NCBI RefSeq assembly: GCF_032854445.1
Contig: NC_088296.1
Span: 10,826,706 to 10,890,705, forward strand
Direction of reading: 5' to 3'
DNA length: 64,000 nt
Origin: Liolophura sinensis
Lineage: Eukaryota; Mollusca; Polyplacophora; Chitonida; Chitonidae
Both the position numbers and the translations under genes were made by a program. The notes beneath the pieces were generated by a model, which did no database searches, was not told where the DNA came from, and saw nothing but the letters and a program-made list of their open reading frames with translations. This document shows, one piece after another, positions 1-13,334 of this stretch (position 1 is the first letter of the stretch; every line of letters starts with the position of its first letter).

Positions 1-504
1 CCGTTGTTTCTTTTTCACCTGTCAAATATGAAATGCAGCTTCCTGTCAGTTTTTCTTAGGGTTTTGTTTAACCTTTTTCATTTAAATACTTAAACTGTAA
101 ACGGCAGCGTAAATTTTTAATGACATCCATTTTATGCCTGAAAGAAACTGGAATAATCCGCAGTCCATTGCGGAGTGTAGGCAAGTGGTCTCCAAGGAGC
201 TTCATGCAAGACGACACAAGGCATCAATTTTAGACTACTAATTTAAACCTTGTTCTGTGAGCGTGTGTATCATCGACCTGTTTGTCAGTGATATCAAACA
301 ATAATCCAGTGATATCAAGACGTACATAATGAGGTCCTGTTTAAGGTGCTGTCTCACCAAAGCATCATTGCACCACACTGGGATGTGGTGTAGAGCACCA
401 CTCCTATTCATACTTCGTGACCTGGCAAAAGAAAGACCCCCAAATACACTTTGTAACATGTTTGATATGACTTAGCCTAAGCTTATCTCCAATTATCCTG
501 GACC
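1..504. other. Non-coding, nothing recognised
   Basis: AT-rich sequence with only short chance frames. I see no repeat, RNA gene or exon here before the MITE that starts at 507. Confidence 0.5.
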
Positions 505-634
505 TAGTTTCACAAAGATGTCGTACATGTACGATTATCGTACATCTAGGACAATGGTATGGTAACAGCAACTTACAAACAATCGTACGACAAATGTACG
601 ATAAAAAAATGAAGTGCACCGCTTTGTGAAACTA
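505..634. mobile_element. MITE copy 1, TA-flanked, 11-bp terminal inverted repeats
   Basis: A 126-bp element (507-632) starts with GTTTCACAAAG and ends with the exact reverse complement CTTTGTGAAAC. It is flanked on both sides by TA (505-506 and 633-634), the target duplication typical of Tc1/mariner-type elements. The interior is rich in short GTAC-containing palindromes. It has no coding capacity, so it would be a non-autonomous element moved by a transposase elsewhere. A second, more degraded copy in the opposite orientation lies at 30300-30404, which supports a real family over a chance palindrome. Confidence 0.75.
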
Positions 635-1588
635 AAATTAGTCAAAATTAGTGAGTTCGTTTAGACTAATGGCCAAATATAATGATGGAAACTTTTTTCA
701 GCTGAGATAACTATGCCCATTACACGAGATGAGTATGCTTATTGCACGAGATAAGTATGCCTATTACACTAGATGAGTATGCCTGTTACATGATGGAAAA
801 GACCGACACGTGCTTATTTGACGTTTGGTAATAAACCATTCTCTTTTGTAATAGTGCCCAGCGAGTCGTCCAGTCGCGTAATTTTTTATCGTGACTTACA
901 AGTAATTTGACTGATTTAGGCGCTAACCTTTACCTTAAATCCTATGCCTCTGTACGCAGACCGTGATAAAATCTGTTCGATTAAAGAAAAAAAAGTCAGT
1001 GGCCTTTCGGAGAAGCAACTTTGTAAGCACATTTTTCTTGGTCATTATAGTTGTGTCACTGAGACTCCGAGGTTAAGTCAAGTGTAGGTAATTTGAATCG
1101 TTCTTTATAAGGGGAAAAAACGATACCAGACACGAGTGTCTACTTTATACCCGAGGATGGTTCCAAGAGGGAACTGTACAAAGTTACAAATGTTTCTTTT
1201 TGTGCATTAAACCTTGGAATGCTCCCGTTCACGAGTGGATAAGCTAAACTCTCCAGATGGTGACCGTTTAAAGACGAAAAACACGTGAAGATTATGAAAA
1301 TTTCCTACAAAGGAGAGTACAAAGTTACTTTTAAAAATTATATTCAATGCCTTTCCCAAACAAAGAAAAAAATATGAAATCATTTTTGTATGATGGTTAT
1401 TTGGGACCACCTATCATCTTTGAATAATATTTCACAACGGGCTGTGATGCATGTCTAATAAATATACTCGAATGTGACTGTATTTATATCTGATATGCGT
1501 TTAATACTATACATATGATACAACAATCTGACTGAACACTATTGTAAGATTAAAAGTTCACATTTAACGATAACTGCTTTTATTACCC
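635..1588. other. Non-coding spacer with one small tandem array
   Basis: Apart from the 22-bp array at 705-797 I see nothing recognisable in this stretch. Confidence 0.5.
705..797. repeat. 22-bp tandem repeat, about 4 units
   Basis: The motif TATGCCTATTACACGAGATG recurs with starts at 712, 734, 756 and 778, an exact 22-bp period with a few substitutions. It is a short minisatellite with no open frame of note. Confidence 0.8.
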
Positions 1589-1740
1589 CCGTACGTGTAA
1601 TGGTCTGCCAGCAACCTGCGGTTTCCGTTTGTTTTCCCCGGTCACTGCCTGGTTTCCTTCCACCATAATGCTGGCCGCCGTCGCATAAGTAAAATATTCT
1701 TGAGTACGGCGTAAAACACCAATCAAATAAATAAATAAAT
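1589..1740 (+). mobile_element. SINE family A fragment (3' part)
   Basis: Carries the family core CACCATAATGCTGGC, the motif GTACGGCGTAAAACACC and the AATAAATAAA tail. It lacks the tRNA-like head, so it is 5'-truncated. Orientation is given with the tRNA-like head as the 5' end. Confidence 0.9.
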
Positions 1741-2019
1741 ACATTTTATTACACAAGCGTTACACCCTCATTTGACATATTGTTATGCAACGAAAAAAAG
1801 CGCTTATTGCCAAATAGGTTTTTACACTCTTCCATCTGATGTTTTCTTGATTTCTACGTTTTCTCCACTTTTAACAGTTTGTGAACAACTCAAAATAAAC
1901 CTTTTTATTTGGGCTTTTGGTTTATGCTGACTGCAATTTTCATATGGCATGTGTGCTGCGACATACGATTTATCTTACAGGTATAATGTTGACAGTTTGA
2001 TGTTTTGACTAATACATCT

Positions 2020-2380
2020 TGAATGAGTGAATGAACATTTGGGGTACATAACCATTTTTTTAGTCATGTGACGACGAGGAATTATTAGGCGTGTGTGTAC
2101 ATATATTTTGTCTTCCTGTGGCAGAGCGGGTTCAAACCGCCAAAGTGCTGCTGCCAGTAAAGTATCATGCCGAAGACACCAGACATGACACCCCACCCAG
2201 TCACATTACACTGACTCAGGGTCAGCCAGTAATGTTTTCTTGCTCTAACCTCTCATTGCTGAGCACCAAGCGAGGCAGCAACATCTACCATTTTAAGTCT
2301 TTGGTATGAATGGACTGAGTTTGATCGCAGGTCAACCGACTTCGAGGCGGACGCTCAAGCCATTAGGCCACCGAAACGGC
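2020..2380 (-). mobile_element. SINE family B copy 1
   Basis: Read on -, it starts with a tRNA-like head containing GCCTAATGGCTTGAGCG (A-box region), runs through GTCCGCCTCGAAGTCGG and ends in a GAATGAGTGAATGA-type tail at 2020. It shares its whole length with the copies at 44424-44785 and 49238-49615, including the internal stretch on - that reads as a tRNA-unrelated body of about 300 bp. No clear target duplication was found, so this is likely an older copy. Confidence 0.85.
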
Positions 2381-5355
2381 TTAAAACAGCACAGTCATGT
2401 ATTACTCACAACTGATGATAAAGTTATCGGACTTGCTTTCTGCCATAGTGATGTTTATTGTTTTGAGAGCATCTGGTTTGTTAATTTGAAAAGTAAGGCA
2501 TAAAACGTAGCCTGTCATATTTTTGTTCATATGCCGCTGTCTGGGGTTATGTTTTTTATTTTTTGGATCAAGGACAGGCAAATGGAACTGGTGTTAGGTA
2601 AAATCCCTGACTCCATTTTGCTTTATGCCTACTCTTCGTGTTTGGTAGACAGGAAAAGCACTTGATAGCAAATCGTTAACCTAAAAAAACATACTGACCA
2701 ATATGTAAACATATTTTATCATTCCGATTGAAAGAACGTCAATGTTATATGATTTGTAGAAGGCCGCATGCCATCAGCACCACACAAATCCTCTGTTTTT
2801 ATGAGAAAACAACGGCACCGTCCGGACAATGATCACGCGGATGCCAATTGTGCATGTGTTGCAATTCGAGCACAGTTTGTTCAAAATATACGTGACAAGG
2901 TTAAAGTTTTTTGAAATAAAATAAAATAAAGCAGGTTCATTCTCGGATAAAGGGCTACCCATACAGTTATGTTAGGCGGTATAACCTGAGCATTGGCGGC
3001 AACGTGAAAGTTTACAAATTACTGGTGAAATCCAAATTCTTTTCAAAATACCTCAGTCAGGGTTTTATTCGGACTATTCATATGTATGCTTTTAAATCTA
3101 GCAACGTAGACGTCCTCTGACACTATGCAGAAGACTGACGTAATATACAGTGCCTATTAGTGTACTGGGCATGATAACTGCCGCATGACTGCACATTGAG
3201 GAGGCAGTGTGAATATACTGTATTGTGATTGTGTCTCAATTGAGAATCCATGTAAGCTTGGGGTTTTACGTCGTATTGCCCACCGATGACCGTGCAATTA
3301 ATGTCTAAGCAGTCAAATCTAAATTAGCAAAGCATTATGTTGTAGCAAACTGTTTCTCCTTCATCATGATTCATTCAGATATCCTCAGCCTTTAATTTGA
3401 TACGGTCAGGCGAGACATTTAGTAGTTTTTACATCATCGCAATAAAAAAGTAGTGATGCCAGATAGCCGGCATCTTGAGTTTGACTGTTAGCCCAACAAA
3501 ATCAGACACGGACGAACAGAAATGTGTCCACTCGTTGGTTATGAATGTAAATGAATGTAAAAACAACTATTTTATGTTAGGCTTAGTGCCATGACTTCAG
3601 GCTGGAAAACCTGGTGGGTATAAATGCAGCAACCCCTTGCTTTGCTATTATGTTCTATACAAGAAGAAATCTTCCCGAATGTCACGTAAACAGAAAGTAG
3701 TTCCACAAACCTGGACAATGTTATTAAGCACGTCTTGTTTCTTGTACAATGAGCAAAATTATTAAAGTTCGCCGTAATATTAATTCTTGTTATTTTGAAT
3801 TTTATTATATTAAGGGTGGATTAGGTTAGAATATCGTGTTACATCCGGGCACAGGCATAATCACGTGTCCAATCTCATTATACTTTCAACGGTTAACATC
3901 CTTGTACTTTGGCATTTTATGACATTTAGGTTGTCCGTGATGCAACAAATTGAATTATCAGGGATCGAGAAAACAAAATCATTTGCCGTGCGTGTGAATC
4001 AGATAAAGATTAGCGAAGGCCCACTGCGCTGTCATTGTGTCAGTTTCACCAAAAAAAAAACAAAAAAGAAAAAATGTTTTACGCTAATTCCGTGTGATAA
4101 CTTAAAAATAGCCCAGTTTATGTTCGCTCGGATGATCTAATGTCATGTTGTGTTTCATATTCAAACAATGACACGGTCAGATGTTCCGGCCACTGAGCAA
4201 TAATCTTGTTTTTATCCATACTTGAGTGTAAACGTTTAATAGAATGAAACGAAAAGGCTATTAGCCACACCGTCAGGTATTCTCCAGAAAGGCGAAAGTT
4301 AATAAAAAAAATGCAAACTTCAAATTCTGACCAGAGTGTCCCACTTCCGCTTAGCAGATACAGACAGGAAGACACATCAGCCAATGAAATTTGCCCACTA
4401 CTTCTGGAACGTTCATCAATGACTTCATGAGTACGCAACAATACATGATTTTGTTGAGAATTCGTCGCTTACAACTCAGAATAATTTTGCCTGTATAACT
4501 TCTGCCTGTCTGGCTCTTCTTTGACCAGGCATGCGCACTCGTTCGTAAGGATCTGGGATATCCTAGATGCCTGTTGGCCAGGCCAGGTGGCCTAGAGCTC
4601 TTTGATATTCCATTTATACAGCGTTTTCTAACTGTCTTGCTGATTAAGTTATACAGTTCCCCACACAGGGTTTCTTTGGACTCTTAATTAGGATCCTGTC
4701 TATGGCTTTGCCTAACGTCTAAAAAGGTCGGAATCGCTGACAACCGAATCTCTCAGATGTGCGGAACGCTATTCTTTTTGTTTCCACTTCCACTCACCTA
4801 ATCGGTATAGATGAGACCAGGTTGTCAGAAGACGGTTTGCTTTACATCCACAGTTGGCTTCAGTCGCTACCCCCGGTCCCTTAGGGGAAGGGCGTTATGG
4901 ATATAAGGATGGATGCAATACGTTTGATGCCGTGTCATTTTTCTGTTGTAACCGCGGGATGATTTTTCGTTAGCTGATAACGTCAGCCGTCCTGGGAAAT
5001 CTGTATACCCACAGAATGGAAAACAAAAACAGATATGCCATTTATTACTGGCTAAAACCCGGCAGAATAACACTAAGCGACATTGGTTGATCTGCTTCGT
5101 ATAGTCTTCTTAGATGAGACAATCTTTGCAACCTTACTTTTACATTTTTGGCACGTGATGGTTTTGTGAAAGCAGAAGTCAAATTCATGTAAACATGTGC
5201 GATATTTGATGTCAACAAATATCTGTGCATGTGTGTTGCTCTACGGTAGACGTGATGCAGCTGGCAGCACAATAACTTTCTCTTTCACTCAAGGGAAATG
5301 TTCATCACGCAGTTAACAACTGTAGCATTTCGTGAAATTGCATAATATCGATGGT
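2381..5355. other. Non-coding, nothing recognised
   Basis: About 3 kb of AT-rich sequence. The longest frame (- strand, 4118-4441, 107 codons) has no ATG start, no recognisable motif and no splice context, so I do not call it. No repeat family seen elsewhere in the window recurs here. Confidence 0.45.
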
Positions 5356-5608
5356 CTTATTTATTGGGTAGTTCTTTTACGCTTTACTTAAAAATATTTC
5401 ACGTATACAACTGCGGCCAGCATTATGGTGGTAAGAAATCAGGCAGGACCCTGGAGAAATCCACGACCATCAACAGGTTGCTGGAAGACCCATGCACGAC
5501 CGGAGGAAGCTAAAATGAGCTGGACTTGAAACCACAGCGACTGCATTGGTGAGACGCTCCTAGGTCATTGCGCCGCACTGACACGCTAACCACTCTGGCC
5601 ACGGAGGA
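5356..5608 (-). mobile_element. SINE family A, near full length, diverged
   Basis: Starts with the complement of the AATAAA tail and the GCGTAAAA motif (degraded), then GCCAGCATTATGGTGG. The B-box complement is seen as TGGACTTGAAACC and the head ends at GGCCACGGAGG. There are many substitutions, so this is an old copy. Confidence 0.85.
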
Positions 5609-6170
5609 ACTTTAGTCTTGTATGTCCCATCCTATTCACGAGCCGTACGCGGGGATAACTAGGGCATTTCAGTGGGTATAGAGCTTAAGTCATTAAGCGT
5701 CTATTACCAGTAGAGTCAGACAGTACGCTCTGATGACTTCGGATCATCCGTCTCAATAGAATAGGCCAAAGTAGACTCAAGGGTAATTGTTTTCGAAGGA
5801 TCAGGGGTATATCAGGTTCTTCATCGGAAAAACAGGTATCATTTAACATGGATTACGACTGACGCTATGTTACTCCGGATAGCATGGTTAGGGCTAGGCG
5901 TAATGGTGTTTTCCTGGCGGCATCCAAAGAACAAATCAGTGATTTGCACAGAACAAGAGTCACGTAGCAACTATTACAGTAGAACAGTGCAAGCTATTTG
6001 TGATAAATCACTTCAACCTCCGAAAGAAAAAAGCTTATTATTTAGAATAAAAATATAACAGATATTTTCTAAATAAAAAAAAAATCATAGGATTCGTGCA
6101 CGGAAACTGTATCTTTCATAATACCGTTAGGGAATGGGAATGGAGTGGGGGTGGGGAGTGGGGGTGGGGA
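5609..6170. other. Non-coding, nothing recognised
   Basis: No repeat or exon recognised. The 3' end runs into a G-rich tract (6129-6176). Confidence 0.45.
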
Positions 6171-6281
6171 GTGGCCCAGTGGTTGGCGTACAATGACCCT
6201 GGAGCCTATCACCCGGACTCTTTCCACCATAATGATGATTACAGGCAAAATTTTTTTCTTAATACGACGCAAAATTCAAAA
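6171..6281 (+). mobile_element. SINE family A, internally deleted relic
   Basis: The head is recognisable as GTGGCCCAGTGGTTGGCG followed by AATGACCCTGGAGCCTATCACC. It then jumps directly to TTTCCACCATAATG and a degraded GACGCAAAA near the 3' end. About 150 bp of the body is missing. It follows a G-rich tract. Confidence 0.65.
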
Positions 6282-7665
6282 AAAAAAATCAATGAATAAA
6301 ATTGTTGCGTTAGCTTAGTTTATTTGTTTAGATCCGGACTTGAACCTACCACCTCGTATATCAAGAATTGCTACGCGATTGTTTCCCTTTTTTCCATTGA
6401 ATTACCCTGCAGGCAGCTATTGTCCATTATTCTATTTGTTTTTTTTTATTGACATTTTTAGTCATTATATCGTAGAATGAAAACAATTCATTTATAAGCG
6501 GTAATTGTATAATCGTGTAGCAGCCAGCCTTGAAATGACTTTGGAATGAGTGTTCAATAACACTTGTAGCGCTGTAAGAAATATGCGATTTAAAACCGCT
6601 TTGCCTTTGAAGGCCACACATTCATTACCTTAACATACTGTAGAATATGAATTGCATCAAAAACATTAAAGAGTAACGCAGCCCACAATGGATATGAACA
6701 TTGGTCGCATCTATTTAGTTCGTAACAATGAGTTGTATAGACTGATCTGATATTTTGTTGGAATACAAGAGGATATAAAAAACCCGGGGTAAAACTACTC
6801 CGTCTCGCTAGGTGTCTGGGAAACTTCCTGATCTAACGGCACCAGTCAACAAGGAAGGTTTAGGTTAGACTACGGAGCTTGTTTGAAACTATGTGTTTTG
6901 GAGAATATACTTTTAGAATGAAGAAATAGCCAAGTCTCGAGGTGAACTTAACGGTTGAAGGCAAGGAGTGAAGAACTGCTCATAGTCACATAAACAGTAA
7001 GCTCGATTTATAGGGTTAACATGGACCGAGTTTCATGTGCAGGATTAAAAATCTGGCAAATTAACAAAATCGAATTCCTTCCATTCATTGCAAAAACCTC
7101 ATCAGAGTTAGCATTTTATACTGCAGGATTTTATCCGATTTGTAACTCTCACTAGGGCTGAATTACTGAAATCAATTGACGTAGTTCTGTGTGGCTTAAA
7201 AAAAGAAGAACTTCGAATGTGCTCCAGTATAATTGTGTTTTAAAATGAGATTTTAATAATTTACAGAAGCCTATTTCGGGACTGACATTGATTGACGGGT
7301 CTTGCGACGCGTACATAGATGCAGAACGTTCTTATTTTTAAAAGTTTGAAATTTTTTACAATGTTTCTTATCTTTTCGATAAAAAATGGCAGCATACCGA
7401 CAGTATTCATATATAAATTTAAAACTATGTAATAGCACTTGGACTCTACACTCGTTTCTGAATACGTTATCGTCTAATTAAATTTTCACAACCAGGCTTA
7501 AGTGTTTGTCCGTATTGCATGGTATACTTCCCTTGTGTTTCTGTCTTAACGCTTACAGAAATGTGTTGCAATTATGCATTATCGTATCTACCGTTTTTAG
7601 TTGTTGCCATCATTAAATAACCACGTATGCCTCTAATACGACACAAAATGCACTTACAGCTTCAT
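6282..7665. other. Non-coding, one tRNA-like relic
   Basis: Contains the tRNA-like segment at 6330-6412. The remainder shows no recognisable feature. Confidence 0.45.
6330..6412 (-). pseudogene. tRNA-like relic or SINE head
   Basis: On - the segment has an A-box-like GGTAATTCAATGG and, about 55 bases later, a good B-box GTAGGTTCAAGTCC followed by GGATC. Spacing suits a tRNA or tRNA-derived head. I could not close a convincing acceptor stem and there is no T-run terminator, so a functional tRNA is unlikely. Confidence 0.3.
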
Positions 7666-7912
7666 ATTTTATTTTATTTTATTTATTTATTTGATTGGTG
7701 TTTTACGCCGTACTCAAGAATATGTCACTTAAACGACGGCGGCCAGCATTATGGTGGGAGGAAACCGGGCAGAGCCCGGGGGAAACCCATGACCTTCCCA
7801 CTTACGACTGGAGAGGAAGCCAGCATGAGCTGGACTTGAACTCACAGCGGCTGCATTGGTGAGAGGCTTTTGTGCCATTACGCTGCGCTCGCGCGCTAAC
7901 CAACTGAGCCCA
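7666..7912 (-). mobile_element. SINE family A, near full length
   Basis: One of the least diverged copies. It shows the tail complement, GATTGGTGTTTTACGCCGTA, GGCCAGCATTATGGTGGG, a B-box complement (GGACTTGAACTCAC) and a head ending GCGCGCTAACCAACTGAGCC, which is the complement of the A-box region. The piece between the core and the CCTTCCC motif is shortened. Confidence 0.93.
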
Positions 7913-8677
7913 CTTTGCATTTCGTCAAGTGACATAAATAGCATTCATTAGACGGATGGTCATTTGTTTTGTTCATGGTGCAAAAGTCAAAGTTGATTCT
8001 GTGCTAGATATATTTCGCTAAGTGAAACCTCAATAAACATATATGAAATAACTGCCCCTTGAGAAAATTACTCTCCTCACCGCCAATGCACATGATTTAT
8101 TCGCACGAATAGTACTGAAATGTCAGAAACATATCGCCATTGTATGATGAATATAAGCTCGCAAGAACCTTGCTACTTAAATGCTTTATTATTGTATTTG
8201 TTTGCTTATTTACTTAGGGTTTACTAGTTCCTATCAACGTCTGGGCCCATTATAAATTTAAACGGTTCATAGTATTGAATTGAAACTTAGCAGATCAAGT
8301 TCCAGTTTTTGGCCGTTACCACAATTTTCATCAAAACTGTTTTCTGCCTGTTGTGAACTTCCGCACATACATCGATGTTGTAATACTTTCAGAATAAAAC
8401 AGAAGCATAATCAAGCAACCATAATCATATGCGCTATATGTTGAACGCTCAGTGAGGGAGTACCTAGCTGACCGATTTTATTCTATTATAAAGGAATGTC
8501 TCAACAGGTTCTCTTAATCGCCACAACTGGCAACCCCCCTGACCAATGAGATGGCGAGTTCTCTTTTTGTTCCGGCAGCGGCTTTAAGTTAGAAGTTTTG
8601 TGACGTAACTGTAAAATGGCTTTGATGTACTGGTCCAGCCAACCCAGCTTTCTCCCACCCACAGACGTGTCAGCCTT
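7913..8677. other. Non-coding, nothing recognised
   Basis: No repeat, exon or RNA gene seen. Confidence 0.45.
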
Positions 8678-8852
8678 CATTTATTTATTTAATGGGTGGG
8701 CAAAGTCCGGAGGAGCCCCACGACCATCCGCATGTTGCTGGAAGACCTTCTGGAAGCCAGAATGAGCTGGACTTGGACTCACGGTGAACGCGTTGGTGAG
8801 AAACTCCTGGGTCTTTGTGCCGCACGCTAACCACCTCGGCCACAGCGACCCC
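8678..8852 (-). mobile_element. SINE family A, internally deleted
   Basis: The TTTATTTATTTAA tail complement is joined almost directly to the GGAGGAGCCCCACGACCATC region, so the GCGTAAAA-to-core part is missing. The B-box complement and the head (GCACGCTAACCACCTCGGCC) are present. Confidence 0.85.
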
Positions 8853-11800
8853 AGGACGTGTGTTTGTAAACACAAGAAGAAAGGGCGTGCGGATGACGTA
8901 GTCCGAAAAATATGACACCTATCTTTTATAGGTCCGTTTATCTGGTGGAAGCAATGTGTTAAAAGCTTTTCCTTAACTGAACCTTTCATGTAAACAACAA
9001 TGATGACAGCCAAGTTTTGTGGCGCTGCCATTGTTTGTCTTGACATTTCGGGCGAGTCCTCCAGCTTTTCAAGGACCCATGGCAACATTACCCCTTGTAT
9101 TACTGTCACTGATTTTTCTTACACCGCTAGAAACAAATAAAACCGTTTGACCTTTACTGATGCGATCCAGTATTGCTAGCTAAAACAACTGTAACTGGCG
9201 ATTTCTTCTATCATTTTGAACTGTCTTTTTCTTCGTTTAATGCCTATAAACGAATTTGTTTAAAATTCGAAAATTGAAAAAAAAAACCAACACAACACAG
9301 AAAGCAACGTTTGTGAATCGCTCTAATTCAGTTAATCATTTTCGAGTCCGTTCACATGTACTTTATTACATACATGGTGTATAGTATAAAAGTATATATA
9401 AATATCAATAAGAAGTTCCATTCAAAGTCTATGGACATTTTTTTGTTTTCGAGGGAGGTTTTTTTTATCGCTTAGAGTTGACGATCGATCTTGAATTGTT
9501 CCGTTCTGTGATAAAATACTATGATTTACTAGTGCTACCTCTGATGAACGCCATGTTCAAAACACCGGATGTACAGCGCCACCTAGTGACGATACATAAT
9601 GACTGTAGTCCATGTAGTGCCTGCGCCGCTCTACGATCGAGCCGCTTCACTGCCACCAGTAAACATAGATAGGAATCAAATCTTGAACAACACCAATGTC
9701 ATTGAGGTAAAAATGATGTTCAATCGTTATGTCTGTTCATATTTGATACAAGCATTCTCTTCATCTAAAGTACACATATCATTATCTTAAAAAGTCTAAT
9801 TTTAATTCCTCGCAAGAACATTACAATTTGGGCTAATCCAAATCAATCATACATCTGTTCCATGGACTGTAAAGGTCAAACATGTCGAGCGCCGAGAGCG
9901 GCACATGCGCTGTGAGGAACATGTATAACTACTAGGTCGACCAATACTTGCACAGGGCGCTGCACAGCGAGATGCAAAGGTGGCGGTTTTATAATATTAA
10001 GCATTACTGAGTATTTAGAACGCTCTTGGCTAATGAGACTATTACCTGAACCTCTGATTCACGGTATCGTAGTATTGATATGATTGCGATGAGATGTAGT
10101 GGGGGGTAGGGGTTAGTTAGAGATTAGTAGGTGGTTTATATGGTCATTTAAAAAAAAATGCTTCTCAAATTATTTTCCAGGTCATTTGATACTTTGTTAA
10201 AATGACTCCTTGGCAATTCTTGCTATCATCATTGAAAGACGGTGGATGGAAAGCTCATTATTAGATGCGCCCCAACTGGTATTTTTCTGAAAAATCTCTG
10301 GTTCTCAAAATATACTCATATCTTTGTGATTAATTTAGTAATTTATTGACTGTCCTTGTAACAAGCGATGATTTATCGCCAAAACTTCCTTATCAAGCAC
10401 AATTTTTTATCAATTTCCACGATTATTTTTGTAACTGCCCATGAGATTATCGTGTTTAACAATAATGTTACATATAATGTTAGGAGATAACAGTTAGCAT
10501 TCCACAGTTAATAATAACAAACCAATATAAAACTTACGAAAGTATGTAATAACTGATGAAAACAAACTCGTCATGATGCAGAAAAGAAATAGATTATCAG
10601 ACAAATTCCTCTGGCACTGGCTTAGAGTGAACCAACGATAAGAGAGGTTGTTTTAATGAGGTTTGATAGGTCGTTTTCTTCACGGGTATCTTAATCTCGT
10701 TTGAAGAAAAGCCAATAACAAGTTTCGATCTCTCACAGGAAATAATCAGCTTTAGAATGACTTTAATGAAATGATCTCTTTTGCGCTCGTGTTTCCTGGA
10801 TTCTTTCTCGCGCCAGTTACTTTGCCGTTGTAAAGAAATCTAAGAGAAAAAAATGTAGTAGGAAAAAGATCATTAATTATGTGTCTGTCCACAGTACTTA
10901 ATTTAAGACTGAATTATTGCACAGCTATTTAAGCAAAAGTAATAACAAGGGTGTCATATTTCTAGAGCTGTAGATGGAAGAGGGGGATCTAAATCCAGAA
11001 AAAAAATTACTACAAAAACTAGATGCCAAAACAAAATAATTAGGCACAAAAACGTAATACCTAGCTACATTATCTCGTATTAAAGCAATAAATAGTTGTG
11101 TGAACACAGAAACTCATTGCATCATGTGGATAATTGATTTGTCACGTCGACATAATTCATTTCAACCACATAACTCACAACTCAACTCTGGTCGAGCGTA
11201 GGAAGAGTTCTGTGATATTATTTTCCTTTCTGTAATAAGCTGTAACGTCGTACCAAAGATACTATTTTGAAAGGTAAAAATGTCTCAGTCTGTTAATAAT
11301 TTTTCGCATCGATTAAAACATGTAACCGTTTTCCGTTGACTTTACCATATCAAAGCAATGTTGAAATTTAGATTGCTTTCATTTGTGACGTGCAGGCTAC
11401 ATTGTGATTTTATTAACGAACGTTTACCTTATCTTTTAAATTTATGACCCGAGATGATCAACATCGTGGAGAATAGGTTTACCAATAACTTAATAAGATG
11501 AGTGGGGAATTCTTTTTTGCCATGAAAATTCGCTTTGTTCTTTATTTGACATTTACAAGGCTAATAGACCTAGAGCGCCATGCGTAGACTTCAAAGGCGG
11601 TAGTCCTATATGTCGGCAAAATTAATATTAAATTGACCGTCGCCATTTAGAAACCACCTTGCTTTTCAATAAGTTGCTTCTTTAAAGTCTCTCATATCCG
11701 GGGGCCATATGGAATCACTTAAGTGGATTTGCTGTGTTATATTTTCAAAATCTACCCTAAGGGAATTTAGAGTAGTTTTTCACGCTCTCCACGGATCAAA

Positions 11801-13263
11801 CACGCGCGGGGATAAAACACAGTTAAACTTTATGGCATTGGCCTCTATTTATAAACTCCTGTGAGCTTGCCATTTTGGGATGTCGCTTTCCTCGTGCTTC
11901 AGCTTGCTGACTTCTTTATTTTTTGCATTATGATTCTCCTACGTTGAAGCAGCTATAACGAAAGCAAAGGCAATGCTTACGTGTTCCGGTTTAATTGCCT
12001 AACACCTAGGGCAAAATCAATTCTTAGGTAATACGTGGATTGTTAAGCCTTCCAAACAAAGTTGCCAGGGGAGGAGAAATGACATTAGTGCTCTTGGGAA
12101 ATAAAGTTTTTCGTAAAGAAGCTAAGAATTCAATTTTTACCTCACGTCACACGATTCTGCTTTTATTTGAAAACCAGTTTTATTTTGTTTTATTCATGTT
12201 AATTTAGTTAATTGAAATCCTCATATGAGAGATCCCAGTGCAAATGCTCAACACGTCGTTCATCGATAACAGACAAGGCGAGTTTTGAAGGAAATTATAA
12301 CACGGGTTATGCAACATAGAATAACCAACTAACAAAAAAGCCGGAAACCCCATCTGCATGGAATGCGTTTGTTTAATGTATGTTCAGATTCTAATTCTCA
12401 GAGGGTATCCGATATATGAGTCGAGTTTAAGAAGAAAATTAAACTTTGATTCAACTAAACTACAAACAGATCTGCTTTAGAACCGTTGACTTTTACAGAG
12501 ACATTATCACCGACAGAATGCTGTTGGGGGCCAAACAAATTTCAAGCAATCGGGCAAATTAGCGAATAAACTAGAAATTGTCAGATATGAAGCAAGGGTT
12601 GGATGGGAGCCCTTTTGGCAATCCTGGTAATTTCTTCAGTTTTGTGCGGGATTTTGCTGACATTTCGGCTCTTTAACGCGTTTTCCTCTGACCAGCAATA
12701 GGTGTGGTACAGAGGTACCCACAACGTCTTATGAAAATAAAGCGCAAACCATAGCGGTTGGCTTGACACTTAATGCGTCAGACAAAACAGGGGATGGTTT
12801 TACGGAGATGTTGGGTATTGCATATCCAATAAACAGGTCGATCGAGAATCGATTCTTGGCGAGACAGATAGATCCCGCTTTTATCACGCCATTTCTCTAC
12901 AAGTCCAGACAGACAATCGTAATGAAAATACCATCATTCATTTCCTCTCAGCAATTTTCCCTATTAGTCCACCGAGAAGTGTATATTAACAACCTAAGTG
13001 ACAGAAAAAGTTCCCAGGGTAAACAAATGCTGGGGGAATCCATCAGTTAACCTCCACCCAAAAGTTGGTTAAGGACATTCCGTTATTTAGAACAAATGGT
13101 ATGGCGGTGAAGCCGTTTTAGGGTAGAGTAGACTGATGGAACATTTTAGGAAGACATTTTAGGGTTGAGAAAGTTTAAGCCAGTGACGTATCCGGGAAAA
13201 GCCATTGAGTATATTTAGTCTTTAATTTGGTCCTGGTTGAGCATAATATGTCTGATTCATAAC
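8853..13263. other. Non-coding, one possible degraded inverted repeat
   Basis: About 4.4 kb with no confident exon. A weak inverted relationship between roughly 9530-9680 and 9840-9995 is listed separately. A 95-codon frame at 12763-13050 (+) begins at TTG rather than ATG and has no motif I recognise. Confidence 0.4.
9530..9995. repeat. Possible degraded inverted repeat
   Basis: The reverse complement of the left segment contains ATGTATCGTCACTAGGTGGC and, further out, GAGCGGCGCAGGC. The right segment has ATGTATAACTACTAGGTCG and GAGAGCGGCACATGC in the same order. The match is interrupted and short, so this may be an old fold-back element or coincidence. Confidence 0.3.
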
Positions 13264-13334
13264 ATTGTTCTTTTAAAAAGCATTTCTCCCATACTCTAAT
13301 TTACAGACCATAAACATGAACACGAAATAGAGAA

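Noticed and set aside
8681-9109. 142-codon - frame
   Set aside because: It starts at GTG, and its second half is translated family A SINE; no domain in the first half.
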